Assembly: GCA_024280115.1 (NCBI GenBank)
Contig: JAJRQT010000153.1
Location: forward strand, 1 to 61,076
Source of the DNA: Bacteroidota bacterium
Lineage (GTDB): Bacteria > Bacteroidota > Bacteroidia > Cytophagales > Cyclobacteriaceae
Length of the DNA stretch: 61,076 nucleotides
Direction of reading: 5' to 3'
Shown here: positions 52,842-61,076 of the stretch, piece by piece
Layout of the letters: the number at the start of each line of letters is the position of its first letter
Numbering within the stretch: the first letter of the stretch is position 1
Translations under genes and position numbers: made by a program
The notes under the pieces: generated by a model
The model's input: the letters and a program-made list of their open reading frames with translations, nothing else
What the model was told of the DNA's origin: nothing
Databases searched by the model: none

Positions 52842-54734
52842 ATGAGAACCATCATTTTCTGTTTCATTTTATCAATGCTGGTCACTTCCTTTTTATCAGC
52901 ACAACAAACCTCACAAGAATTACGCAGTCCGGATGGTGCATATGAATTTGTGCTAAATACGGAAGATAATCTGAATTATTCTGTCAAATATCTGGATGCG
53001 GTAATTATTGGAACTTCCAAAATGGGCTTTCAGTTTAAAGGAGAGAAGAATAATAATAGAAAATTTAGAATTAGCAGTACTATTCGGGAAGAAGTAAAAA
53101 GCTCATGGCGACCTGTTTATGGAGAAAAGAGTGAGTATCCTGATATTTACAATGAAATGTTGGTCGAATTGAAACAAGTTGATGGTAAGGATCCCAATTT
53201 TAACATTAGAATAAGAGCTTATAATGAGGGGATCGCTTACAGGTATGAGTTCACGGAAATTGACAGGAAAGTAATAATCAGTGATGAACTGACGGAATTT
53301 GCATTGCCACCGGAAACGCTTATTTGGGCATCGACAAGAGCTCAAAGTGAGATTGTAAAAATGTCGGTGAATGAGGTTAGCGAGGCGGTGGAGCGACCTT
53401 TGCTGATGGAGTTGCCAGGGAAATATTTTGTAGCAATCGGAGAGGCTGGTTTGGTGGATTTTGCCAGAATGAAGTTTGCCTTAAAAAATGGAGAAAGCTC
53501 TACTTTAACATCTGAATTGAGTAGCGAAGTTGTGTTCAATACTTCTTTTGTTACACCCTGGAGATACGTAATGGCATCAAAAAGACCGGGAGGCCTGATA
53601 GAAAATAATTTTTTGTTATTGAATCTGAACGAACCAAATAAAATAGCTGACACTTCGTGGATCAAACCTGGGAAGGTAATTCGGGAAGTGACGCTTACTA
53701 CACAGGGAGGTATGGCCTGTGTTGATTTTGCAGTGAAGCACAATCTGCAATTTATCGAATTTGATGCGGGTTGGTATGGGAGTGAATATGAAAATGCTTC
53801 CGATGCTACCACAGTTACAGTCGATCCCAAAAGGTCAAAAGGTCCATTGGAATTGCATAAGGTCATTCAATATGCTAAAAGCAAGGATATCGGTGTAATA
53901 TTATATGTGAACCGAAGAGCACTGGAAAAGCAATTAGATGAGGTTTTACCTGTTTTGAAATCCTGGGGTGTGGCCGGAGTTAAATATGGTTTTGTGAATG
54001 TTGGCTCACAAGAGTGGACAACGTGGTTGCATGATGCTGTAAGAAAGGCCGCTGATCACCAGTTGATGGTTGATATTCACGATGAGTACCGGCCGACAGG
54101 CTACTCGCGAACTTACCCAAACCTCATGACCCAGGAAGGGATAAGGGGCGATGAAGAATCTCCCGATAATTCCATGGTTTTGAATACGCTCTTTACCCGG
54201 ATGATTGCTGGGGCGGGAGATCATACAAATTGTTATATGGCCGAAAGGGTAGATACAAAAATGGGCTCACATGCCTCACAGATGGCGAAGGCTGTGTGTA
54301 TCTATAGCCCATGGCAATTTTTATACTGGTATGACCGCCCGCAGGGATCTCCCGGTAAAACAGGTGGAGCAGGAGAAACTAAAGGAATAATTCCCGAATT
54401 GCCTGATTTGGAATTTTATGATGCGCTGCCAACGGTTTGGGATGACACGAAGGTATTGGATGGTTATCCGGGTTCACGCGCGGTAATTGCCCGGAAAAGT
54501 AATGAGAATTGGTTTGTTGGAGTTCTAAATGGAAGTGAACCTCGTCAGTTTAAAATAAATCTGGGATTTCTTGAACCGGGAATTCAGTATGTTGCTAAAA
54601 TATTTATTGATGATAAATCTATGAATACCAAAACAAATATACGAATTGAAAAGATTGAAGTAAATTCAGAAACTATCATAGAAAGAGCCGTACAGCGAAT
54701 GAACGGTTTGGCTATGGTCATTGCTCCAAAATGA
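52842..54734 (+). CDS. Glycoside hydrolase family 97 (SusB-like)
   Basis: The 630-residue secreted enzyme has a signal peptide (FLSAQQ), the GH97 N-terminal beta-sandwich (SPDGAYEFVLNTEDNLNYSV), the catalytic barrel (FIEFDAGWYGSEYE, MVDIHDEYRPTGYSRTYPN, QEGIRGDEES, MIAGAGDHTNCY) and a C-terminal sheet domain. GH97 includes inverting alpha-glucosidases and retaining alpha-galactosidases. At the position where retaining members have Asp in a GVKVDF-type motif this protein has G383 (GVKYGF), and the conserved Glu residues EGIRGDEE are present. That favours the inverting SusB-like mechanism, an inference. No SusC/D pair is adjacent. Confidence 0.88.
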   Translation: MRTIIFCFILSMLVTSFLSAQQTSQELRSPDGAYEFVLNTEDNLNYSVKYLDAVIIGTSKMGFQFKGEKNNNRKFRISSTIREEVKSSWRPVYGEKSEYPDIYNEMLVELKQVDGKDPNFNIRIRAYNEGIAYRYEFTEIDRKVIISDELTEFALPPETLIWASTRAQSEIVKMSVNEVSEAVERPLLMELPGKYFVAIGEAGLVDFARMKFALKNGESSTLTSELSSEVVFNTSFVTPWRYVMASKRPGGLIENNFLLLNLNEPNKIADTSWIKPGKVIREVTLTTQGGMACVDFAVKHNLQFIEFDAGWYGSEYENASDATTVTVDPKRSKGPLELHKVIQYAKSKDIGVILYVNRRALEKQLDEVLPVLKSWGVAGVKYGFVNVGSQEWTTWLHDAVRKAADHQLMVDIHDEYRPTGYSRTYPNLMTQEGIRGDEESPDNSMVLNTLFTRMIAGAGDHTNCYMAERVDTKMGSHASQMAKAVCIYSPWQFLYWYDRPQGSPGKTGGAGETKGIIPELPDLEFYDALPTVWDDTKVLDGYPGSRAVIARKSNENWFVGVLNGSEPRQFKINLGFLEPGIQYVAKIFIDDKSMNTKTNIRIEKIEVNSETIIERAVQRMNGLAMVIAPK

Positions 54735-54829
54735 GATATTCTGAATTAGTAAGTTCCTAACTATTTTAAGAACACGTTTTAAAATAAACCATTTTGTTGG
54801 AAGCAGATTTTAACACATTTATTTCATGT

Positions 54830-55035
54830 TATATCATGGAGCAAGAAAATTGACTGGTAGTTCATTTCTTTTCCTTGATGAAAAGAAAAGAACCAAACCT
54901 GCCTGCCAAGCGCAAGCTACTGCAACGGCGGGCAGGGAAAAATCAAAACAAAACAATGCTTCCACCCGCATGGCCATTGCTCCCCCCGCTGTTTTGTTGG
55001 GCCAACACGCGCTCCGAATTACCCAATTTAAACTA
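54830..55035. repeat. Repeat-rich noncoding stretch
   Basis: Between the GH97 and phosphotriesterase-like genes (54735-55137) nothing coding is supported. TTTCTTTTCCTTGATGAAAAG can fold back on itself with AAAGAA, followed by a CCTGCCTGCC...GGCGGGCAGGG hairpin (54898-54937) and GC-rich sequence. These resemble degraded palindromic repeats. Confidence 0.4.
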
Positions 55036-55137
55036 ACATAGCTTGCCCTGCATTTCGTGATAGGTAAGTTTTCCAACATAAGCATAGTTGCTGAATTATC
55101 GTTAACAAGTTAGCAATTGTGGCTATTTAAGAGCTTA

Positions 55138-56178
55138 TTAATTTGTGCAAACCTCAATTTTATAGGCTTCGGCAGGATTCTTTATCAATAGTTGATCAAT
55201 ATCTTCCTGGTTAAAACCGAGAGCTCTAAGCTCTGGGATCAATATTTCAAAAATGGTGGTATATGGCTTTTCATTACCATTGCCAAATAATTCAAATCCT
55301 ATGGCACCATCATCTTTTTGAATCACAGACCAGCCATCATCATGGGAAATCAATACGTTTTCCAGCAGTTCGGCATTCTTCAATGTGATCAGGAAATCAG
55401 TATATTTTTCGATGGTTTCAGGCTTTTGATTGATGCCATCCAGGCTTATCCAGCAACCTCTTTTTATCAACTTTATCTGTTCATCGCTCGTCGCATGCTG
55501 TGCATGGACGATTATTAATGCCCTTGCTGAAACACCTTTTTTTTCGAGTATATCAATTTCGTCATTAGCAGCAATAGTGCTTCCGGTATGAATGGCGATT
55601 TTGAGACCTGTTTGAAGGTGCGCGAGTGCTCCTGCCTTTACGATCTTTTGCTCTACCGAATCCAGGGTATCTTTTCCAACACCAAGCTTTATGAACCCTG
55701 GTTTTATACCGGTCCCTTTAATGCCATTTTCCCATTCTTCAACCCACCTTGTAGCAAGCTGTTCCGCCGATTCGCTATATACATGTTTTGGCAAATATTT
55801 TTTATCTGCTGCCGCATAGTATCCTGTATTGGTAATGATATTTATAGAACTTTTTTCTGATAATTCCCGCAACAATAGCACGTCTCGTCCAATATATTCG
55901 GGGGTGCATTCGATCAATGTATTGACTCCGGTTGCTTTTAATTTTTGAATATAAGGCAATAAAAATGTAGCTGCTAGCTCGACCGGATATTGGGGTTGAG
56001 TGACTTTCTCGGCACCTGTAAAATCAGTAGCAATATGTTCGTGTTCCAGGGTCAATCCCATCTGATCAACATCTTTGGGACCTGTAACTGTCATGATGAA
56101 TTGAGGCTTTGTATTTACACTTAAGGTACAGCTAAATAGTGTGAGTAAGAGGCTGAAAATTATTATTAAAAACTTCAT
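55138..56178 (-). CDS. Phosphotriesterase-family metal-dependent hydrolase, lipoprotein
   Basis: The 346-residue protein has a lipobox (LTLFSC) and the amidohydrolase metal site of phosphotriesterase-like enzymes: H46 and H48 (LEHEHI), the bridging carboxylated Lys K164 (GFIKLGVGKD), H197 (AIHTG), H225 or H228 (VHAQH) and D280 (ISHDDGW). All are in order. Family members are mostly lactonases or esterases of unknown natural substrate. The lipid anchor puts it in the periplasm or on the outer membrane. It is monocistronic and divergent from the PLP decarboxylase. Confidence 0.88.
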   Translation of the reverse strand: MKFLIIIFSLLLTLFSCTLSVNTKPQFIMTVTGPKDVDQMGLTLEHEHIATDFTGAEKVTQPQYPVELAATFLLPYIQKLKATGVNTLIECTPEYIGRDVLLLRELSEKSSINIITNTGYYAAADKKYLPKHVYSESAEQLATRWVEEWENGIKGTGIKPGFIKLGVGKDTLDSVEQKIVKAGALAHLQTGLKIAIHTGSTIAANDEIDILEKKGVSARALIIVHAQHATSDEQIKLIKRGCWISLDGINQKPETIEKYTDFLITLKNAELLENVLISHDDGWSVIQKDDGAIGFELFGNGNEKPYTTIFEILIPELRALGFNQEDIDQLLIKNPAEAYKIEVCTN

Positions 56179-56265
56179 GAGGCCGGGTTATAAAAAATGT
56201 GTAAATCAGATTGAATAAAGTTAATATTTTAAGCTTAGTTTTGAATGATTTATAAGTGAATATTT

Positions 56266-57519
56266 ATGAAATATTGGAAAAAACTAAGTGAAAATGGAAT
56301 AAGAACCCGTATTGCCAGGGCGCTTGATCAGAATGTAGATTACCGGAATAAGACAATTCTTGGCGTCCCTGCCTCACATCTGGACGAAAAGGTATTTTAT
56401 GGTAATGCAGCATTTTTAAAAGACGCGCCTTTTCTTTCTACAATGATTCATAATCCTAATCATATTGGTTGCCATACGCTGGGAGAGTCGGAAAGTTTTT
56501 TTGCAGGTACACAAGAAATTGAAAAAGAGCTTATCTCGTTAATTGCGGAAGATATATTGAATGGGTCAGCAGATGGGCAGGATGGTTACGTTGCCTCTGG
56601 TGTAACTGAAGCGAATATTCAGGCAATATGGATTTATAGAAATCTATTTATAAAAGAATATGGAGCTAATCACGATGAGATTTGTATTATCGGCTCTGAA
56701 GATTGCCATTATTCCATACCCAAAGCTGCCAATTTACTGAATATCAAACTTATTTCTTCAAAAGTTGACCATAACACGAGATCGGTTAACAAAGAATCCT
56801 TCAGCAAATCGATAGAAGAAGCCAACTCATCAGGTGCCAAATATTTCATTGTCATTGCCAACATGATGACGACCATGTTTGGATCTGTCGATGATGTTTC
56901 AATGATGTCTGATGTTTTAAAGTCACAGCAGATACGGTATAAAATCCATGTCGATGGGGCATATGGAGGTTTTGTGTATCCTTTCAGTTGTAAAGATAAT
57001 AAACTTGATTTCTCAAACCCCGAGGTCAGTTCAATAACTTTGGATGCACATAAAATGGTTCAGGCGCCCTTTGGTACCGGTATATTTTTATGTAGAAAAG
57101 GATTGATTGATTATGTATTCACAGATGAAGCAGCTTATGTGCAGGGTTTGGATGCAACTTTAATAGGCAGCCGTTCCGGCGCCAATGCCATCGCCGTTTG
57201 GATGATACTGATGTCGTACGGCCCTCATGGTTGGTATGAGAAAATTCATATTCTTCAATTTCGTACCGATTGGCTTTGTAGTCATTTGGAGCAAAAAAGC
57301 ATTCCATTTTTCAGACAGCCGTTCAGCAATCAGGTGTCCATAGAAAGCAATTACGTTTCTCAGGAATTGGCTGAAAAATATGGTCTTGTTCCTGATACGC
57401 ATGATGGTAAACCCAATTGGTATAAAATTGTGGTGATGGAGCATGTTACTGTAGATGTGATGGCGCCATTTGTGGAGGAGTTGGAAGATAATAAAAAGAA
57501 GCTAAAGGGTGAAAGCTAA
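56266..57519 (+). CDS. Pyridoxal-phosphate-dependent decarboxylase (group II)
   Basis: The 417-residue enzyme has the PLP Lys K263 in LDAHKMVQAPFGTG, the cofactor-ring Asp in HVDGAYGGF and the N-terminal GCHTLGESESFFAGTQ region followed by ASGVTEANIQAIW. This is the pattern of group II amino-acid decarboxylases (histidine, aspartate, aromatic, glutamate). The length is shorter than most glutamate decarboxylases and nearest to histidine/aspartate-type enzymes. The substrate cannot be fixed by eye. Its 3' end runs into CCAGTTACC-type repeats. Confidence 0.87.
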   Translation: MKYWKKLSENGIRTRIARALDQNVDYRNKTILGVPASHLDEKVFYGNAAFLKDAPFLSTMIHNPNHIGCHTLGESESFFAGTQEIEKELISLIAEDILNGSADGQDGYVASGVTEANIQAIWIYRNLFIKEYGANHDEICIIGSEDCHYSIPKAANLLNIKLISSKVDHNTRSVNKESFSKSIEEANSSGAKYFIVIANMMTTMFGSVDDVSMMSDVLKSQQIRYKIHVDGAYGGFVYPFSCKDNKLDFSNPEVSSITLDAHKMVQAPFGTGIFLCRKGLIDYVFTDEAAYVQGLDATLIGSRSGANAIAVWMILMSYGPHGWYEKIHILQFRTDWLCSHLEQKSIPFFRQPFSNQVSIESNYVSQELAEKYGLVPDTHDGKPNWYKIVVMEHVTVDVMAPFVEELEDNKKKLKGES

Positions 57520-57532
57520 AAGGTGAAGGGTG

Positions 57533-57597
57533 CCAATTGTCAGTTGCCAGCGCCCAGTTACCAGAAACCAGTTACCAGAAACCAGCACCCAGCACTA
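57533..57597. repeat. CCAGTTACCAGAAACCAG simple repeat
   Basis: GTCAGTTGCCAGCGCCCAG and then two copies of TTACCAGAAACCAG followed by CACCCAGCAC. Same class as at 45765-45915. It lies between the convergent decarboxylase and Haem_bd genes. Confidence 0.6.
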
Positions 57598-57602
57598 TGA
57601 AG

Positions 57603-58070
57603 CTAATCGCCACCCAGAATATTATCAGACCGGGATTTAGTCCATGAAATTAAAGTACTAATTTCCTCATCTGTTAAGGCAGCATCTCTGTGAATCACTG
57701 TATAAATCTTCATTGGCATATTTTTTTCTTCAACTTCTTCAGCCATTTCGTTGAGGATTTTAATTTTTTTTCGTTTGCTCAATTCAGCCCAATCAGAGAA
57801 ATTCAGTTCGTCACGTGCCTCCCTGGTATCCTTTGCAACCAGCCATGAAACCGGTGCAACCTGAGAATACCAGGGATAGACTGTTTGATTTGAATGGCAA
57901 TCGTAGCAGGCCTTTCTTAAGATAATCTTCACTTCATCAGGAGCTTGTTCGGTAACTACTATGTCATTTGATAGATCAGAATTATTTTCAGGAAGTTCTG
58001 TAGGAATAAACTGGCTGATGACTAAAGCCAGGAGCAGGCCATAAGCTAAATATTTTAACGTCTTTTTCAT
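57603..58070 (-). CDS. Haem_bd-type c-type cytochrome, membrane-anchored
   Basis: The 155-residue protein has an N-terminal helix (LAYGLLLALVISQF) and the Haem_bd pattern: ACYDCHSNQTVYPWYSQVAPVSWLVAKD split across residues about 52-80, with haem-binding CxxCH and the distal PW-Y segment, then NFSDWAEL and the C-terminal EISTLISWTKS. The PMKIYTVIHRDAAL segment carries the second axial region. It should be a periplasmic haem protein for electron transfer or sensing. A second protein of the same type lies 53 bp upstream, in the same direction, so they are likely cotranscribed. Confidence 0.88.
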   Translation of the reverse strand: MKKTLKYLAYGLLLALVISQFIPTELPENNSDLSNDIVVTEQAPDEVKIILRKACYDCHSNQTVYPWYSQVAPVSWLVAKDTREARDELNFSDWAELSKRKKIKILNEMAEEVEEKNMPMKIYTVIHRDAALTDEEISTLISWTKSRSDNILGGD

Positions 58071-58123
58071 GGATGGATTAATTATTTAGTAAAATAATAA
58101 TGGCCATTAAAGGCCATAAAAAA

Positions 58124-58528
58124 TTATTTCAAGAGCTTTCCAGCTTCTTTGTCTGCCCATTTGGATAAGGTTTGATATTCCTTATCAGTTGGCTTCCAAT
58201 CAGGTTTCTTTTCCAGGAATTTTTTTGGAGGCATCTTTTTTTCACCGGTGACTTCAATGATATCATCCATCACTGAAACAAGCTTTGCCTTGTCATATTC
58301 ATGCATCTTATCCCATCTCAGAGCATCCTTGGCATCATCTGATTTCCCATCTACACTATGGCAACCATAGCAGGACTTGTCGATGATGGCTTTAACTTTT
58401 TTGGGGAATTTGTATTCTTCGAGTGGATTTGATTCCGATTCAGTTTTGGCATTTTTAGAAATATTCATTTGAATGAATGATGCGAGTACAAAAGCAGATA
58501 ATACAAAAAGAATTCCAGACCGTTTCAT
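58124..58528 (-). CDS. Haem_bd-type c-type cytochrome, small
   Basis: The 134-residue protein starts with a signal or anchor (GILFVLSAFVLASFI) and carries SCYGCHS (CxxCH), ALRWDKMHEY, KKMPPKKF and SKWADKEAGKLL, the reduced Haem_bd domain. It lacks the YPWYSQVAPVSW segment of its neighbour. The two could pass electrons to each other or to a shared partner. The ATG at 58528 is preceded by an AT-rich leader; the gap 58529-58720 to the divergent SDR gene is probably promoter sequence. Confidence 0.85.
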   Translation of the reverse strand: MKRSGILFVLSAFVLASFIQMNISKNAKTESESNPLEEYKFPKKVKAIIDKSCYGCHSVDGKSDDAKDALRWDKMHEYDKAKLVSVMDDIIEVTGEKKMPPKKFLEKKPDWKPTDKEYQTLSKWADKEAGKLLK

Positions 58529-58720
58529 AGCTATTTTATTTGGTAGTTAATTATCTGTCAAAATAGATATTCTATTTTAATAATTAAATAAAAAGTAGAA
58601 ATAACTATTGAGAATATTGATTTTATATGAAATATGAATCATTTTAGTTGCTCTAAACAATTCTGTTTTTTAAACGAAACGATCAATTGATAGTGCTCAA
58701 TGAGCAAATATTTATAATCT

Positions 58721-59524
58721 ATGAGTAAAGTTGTTTTAGTTACAGGTGCATCGTCGGGTATTGGGTTGTCTATGGCCACTTTCCTTGCAAAAAAAGGTTA
58801 TATAGTTTATGGCGGTAGTCGTTCTGCCCCGGGAAATAATGATTTTAATACCGTAAAACTTGATGTCACAGATGATACAAATGTCAGGGAGGTGGTTAAT
58901 TCCATCATCGATAAGAATAAGCGCATTGATGTGCTGATCAACAACGCCGGCGTTGGATCGGCGGGGGTAGTTGAGAAGACACCTATCGAGGATATAAAAA
59001 AATCATTTGAAGTGAATTGCTTTGGCGTGGTTAGAGTTTCACAAATGGTGCTTCCACACATGAGAGCTCAAAAATATGGAAGAATCATCAATATGAGTAC
59101 GCTCGGGTCATCAATAGGTTTACCATTCCGCGCCTTTTATAGCTCGAGTAAAGGTGCTATGGATTTAATAACAGAGGCCTTAAGATTAGAGGTGGAAAAG
59201 TACGGGATTCAGGCTTGTACCGTACACCCCGGAGAAGTAAAGACAAATATTGCCAGCCATAGAATTGTCTCCCTGAATTATGACGATGAAACGTACGGTA
59301 AAACTTTCAAAACTGCTTTTGAATCATTGGATGCATCGGTTGACCATGGGAAAGATCCAATTTGGTTTGGCCCTTTCGTAGAAAAAATCATTAATTCTAA
59401 AAGGATGAAGAGGAACTATTATGTTGGCACATTCAATGAAAAATTAGGAGTTCAGCTTAAAAAATTCCTCCCGGCTCATCTATACGAGAAAATCCTCAGG
59501 ATGTATTTTAAATCAGGAGATTAG
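58721..59524 (+). CDS. Short-chain dehydrogenase/reductase
   Basis: The 267-residue enzyme is a classical SDR: cofactor motif TGASSGIG (8-15), NNAG (73-76), active-site Ser in MSTLGSS (around 126-130) and Y139-xxx-K143 (FYSSSKGAM). The second strand has GGSRSAPGN, with Arg after the strand end, which suggests NADP(H). The substrate is unknown; the HPGEVKTNI segment is typical of the subgroup often annotated as oxidoreductases of lipids or steroids. It is convergent with galE. Confidence 0.88.
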   Translation: MSKVVLVTGASSGIGLSMATFLAKKGYIVYGGSRSAPGNNDFNTVKLDVTDDTNVREVVNSIIDKNKRIDVLINNAGVGSAGVVEKTPIEDIKKSFEVNCFGVVRVSQMVLPHMRAQKYGRIINMSTLGSSIGLPFRAFYSSSKGAMDLITEALRLEVEKYGIQACTVHPGEVKTNIASHRIVSLNYDDETYGKTFKTAFESLDASVDHGKDPIWFGPFVEKIINSKRMKRNYYVGTFNEKLGVQLKKFLPAHLYEKILRMYFKSGD

Positions 59525-59681
59525 AAGACAATTGATCCTTCTTTGTCAACTTCTCAAATTTATTGATTTTCAACTCATTTTTACCCTTTTATCCCTAAAG
59601 GGAATGAGTCAAAAATCAATCTGTCATCCTTTAGGGCTTGAGTAGAACAGGTTGTTTCGTTTCGAACTTGACAAAATAGGA

Positions 59682-60725
59682 TCAGTCAAAGTATTTTTCT
59701 TTGTTTTCAAGCAGATATTGTTGCCATTTCCATGCACTTGCCATCATAGTTCTTATGTCCAACTCAGCCTTCCAACCCAGCTCTTCATTGGCAAAAGTGG
59801 TATCCGCCCATACCTGCTCAATATCTCCGGCCCGTCGATCTACTATTTTGTAATTCAGTTTCACGCCGGTCGAAGATTCAAATGCTTTGATCACCTCCAG
59901 GACAGTAAATCCATTGCCGGTTCCTAAATTAAATACTTCATAGTGGGCCTTTTGTCTTTCATTTATCATTCTTTCTACAGCGACAACATGGGCCTTTGCC
60001 AGATCTACAACGTGGATATAATCTCTCACCGCTGTACCATCCGGAGTATTGTAATCATGTCCAAAAACACTCAATTCCTTCCTCATACCGGCAGCAGTCT
60101 GGGTGATAAAAGGAATTAAATTATTCGGAATTCCAAGAGGCAATTCACCTATAACCGCTGACTCATGAGCTCCCACCGGGTTGAAGTACCTCAGTGAAAT
60201 TGCATTCAGCTCGTCATTTGAATGAAGCGTATCTCTCAGGATCTCTTCGCAGATTTGTTTTGTATTTCCATATGGAGATTCAGCAGGTAAAATTGGTGAT
60301 TGCTCCGTGACCGGTAGTTTTTCAGGTTGCCCATATACAGTGCAGGAAGAAGAAAATGCAATATTTGGAATGTGATATTTCCCCATCATTTCCAGGATGT
60401 TGGCAAGCGATTGAAGATTGTTTCTATAATATAATAAGGGTTTTTCAACAGACTCACCCACCGCCTTTGATGCAGCAAAATGTATGATCGCTTTTATATC
60501 CTGATGTTTCTTGAAAAAATTTTCAACCTGATCAGTATCACAAAGGTCAAATTTTGCAAATTCGGGTTTAGTTCCGGTGATTTTTTTAATGCCTTCGAGG
60601 ACATCCTCCCTGGAATTCGACAGGTTATCAATGATGACAACCTCAAATCCGTTGTTGATTAATTCTACTGTTGTATGGGATCCTATGTAGCCAGTTCCAC
60701 CGGTCACTAAAATTTTTTCTTTCAT
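59682..60725 (-). CDS. galE: UDP-glucose 4-epimerase
   Basis: The ATG at 60725 gives 347 residues, the family's normal length; one at 60770 would add 15 residues without homology. The extended-SDR motifs are present: GGTGYIG (9-15), SSSCTVYG (125-132) and Y152-xxx-K156 (PYGNTKQ). VRDYIHVVDLAKAHV and FNLGTGNGFTVLEV are also GalE-typical. It interconverts UDP-glucose and UDP-galactose, linking with GalU elsewhere in the window. It is monocistronic. Confidence 0.93.
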   Translation of the reverse strand: MKEKILVTGGTGYIGSHTTVELINNGFEVVIIDNLSNSREDVLEGIKKITGTKPEFAKFDLCDTDQVENFFKKHQDIKAIIHFAASKAVGESVEKPLLYYRNNLQSLANILEMMGKYHIPNIAFSSSCTVYGQPEKLPVTEQSPILPAESPYGNTKQICEEILRDTLHSNDELNAISLRYFNPVGAHESAVIGELPLGIPNNLIPFITQTAAGMRKELSVFGHDYNTPDGTAVRDYIHVVDLAKAHVVAVERMINERQKAHYEVFNLGTGNGFTVLEVIKAFESSTGVKLNYKIVDRRAGDIEQVWADTTFANEELGWKAELDIRTMMASAWKWQQYLLENKEKYFD

Positions 60726-60836
60726 TGGTAAGTAGTAAATGTTGGAAATTGATGCAAATAAAATGTTCACAATCCATTTAATCTAATGGTTCTGAGGTTA
60801 TTTTAGCTTGAAGACCTTTTTGATTTAAAGCCGGCA

Positions 60837-60995
60837 TTGACTTTGCCAGCACCAGAAGGAAAAGCAGATTTAGATGTTGCAACCGGTTTTACTAAATTCC
60901 TGAATGGGTACAATATCCTGCGTAGTATTATCACCGCCCTTGTTGGTGTTGTCACCATAGTCGTTAACCTAAGAAAAAAATCAGATTTTTGGTAA
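60837..60995 (+). CDS. Possible small membrane protein, TTG start
   Basis: A frame without ATG reads LTLPAPEGKADLDVATGFTK and continues into a hydrophobic segment (ILRSIITALVGVVTIVV) and a basic end (NLRKKSDFW), stop TAA at 60993. TTG at 60837 would give 52 residues. The membrane-helix plus basic tail looks protein-like but could be the remains of a larger gene or chance. A small CCTC/GAGG hairpin follows at about 61020. Confidence 0.3.
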   Translation: MTLPAPEGKADLDVATGFTKFLNGYNILRSIITALVGVVTIVVNLRKKSDFW

Positions 60996-61076
60996 TGAAA
61001 TTTCAGGATGGGGAATATACCTCTTGCGAGGTAAAAGTTTTAGTTTTCTCCCCATGGTTAATTTTTATTTATTTGA

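Noticed and set aside
53342..53866. 174-residue minus-strand frame
   Set aside because: Antisense to the GH97 gene, with no motif or ribosome site.
54826..55041. 71-residue plus-strand frame (SSFLFLDEKKRTK...)
   Set aside because: It is translated palindromic repeat sequence and lacks a credible family or leader.

Overview
The window looks like a chromosomal segment of a Bacteroidota bacterium, most likely of the order Cytophagales. The DNA is AT-rich. Secreted proteins carry type IX secretion C-terminal domains of both type A and type B, next to a PorP/SprF-like partner. There is a FecI/FecR/TonB-receptor unit, a 784-residue six-domain ribosomal protein S1 with acidic tails, a GH97 glycosidase, Haem_bd cytochromes and TAnnTTTG-type promoter boxes. 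No tRNA, rRNA, CRISPR array, intact transposase or integrase gene was found.

Layout. 1-3550: an accessory block of minus-strand genes separated by hairpins (truncated ROK sugar kinase, a HEPN protein with a zinc-ribbon partner, a Fib_succ_major-domain protein) that resembles integron cassettes without an integrase. 3638-10541: a TlpA-like lipoprotein, a long gene-free stretch with palindromes, glucuronokinase-like GHMP kinase plus GalU, a DUF4136 lipoprotein, a possibly inactive serine hydrolase and a beta-barrel protein. 11245-23147: housekeeping and envelope genes (hydroxyacid dehydrogenase, FabH, Ddl, a PASTA protein, two T9SS cargo proteins including an M43 protease, the NifU/Mrp Fe-S pair, and a primase lacking its zinc ligands). 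23757-33458: an ABC ATPase with a TolC protein, a membrane adenylate cyclase, rpsA and two exported proteins, interspersed with two copies of a MITE-like repeat. 34008-42584: TrkH, then a TonB receptor/FecR/ECF sigma unit divergent from two Asp-rich lipoproteins. 43230-45900: a second accessory island with another cassette-like unit and a helically phased 20/21-nt repeat array. 46124-52387: PorP/SprF and a giant type-B T9SS protein interrupted by an in-frame amber codon. 52400-61076: GH97, phosphotriesterase-like lipoprotein, PLP decarboxylase, two Haem_bd proteins, SDR and GalE.

How genes connect. GHMP kinase and GalU could convert a sugar acid to its UDP form, and GalE also acts on UDP-sugars. 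NifU-domain protein and Mrp form an Fe-S pair. The ECF sigma/FecR/receptor unit probably senses and imports a ligand and may control the divergent acidic lipoproteins. PorP and the type-B cargo form a T9SS anchoring pair.

The strongest leads are: (i) two unrelated cargo units, 42 kb apart, with the same downstream hairpin site and unit-specific 13-bp terminal inverted repeats; (ii) the CCTGTT array with 20/21-nt spacing that inverts at a central palindrome; (iii) the amber codon exactly where paralogous repeats carry Trp; and (iv) a DnaG with all four zinc ligands replaced. All functional calls are read from sequence by eye; no database search was run.
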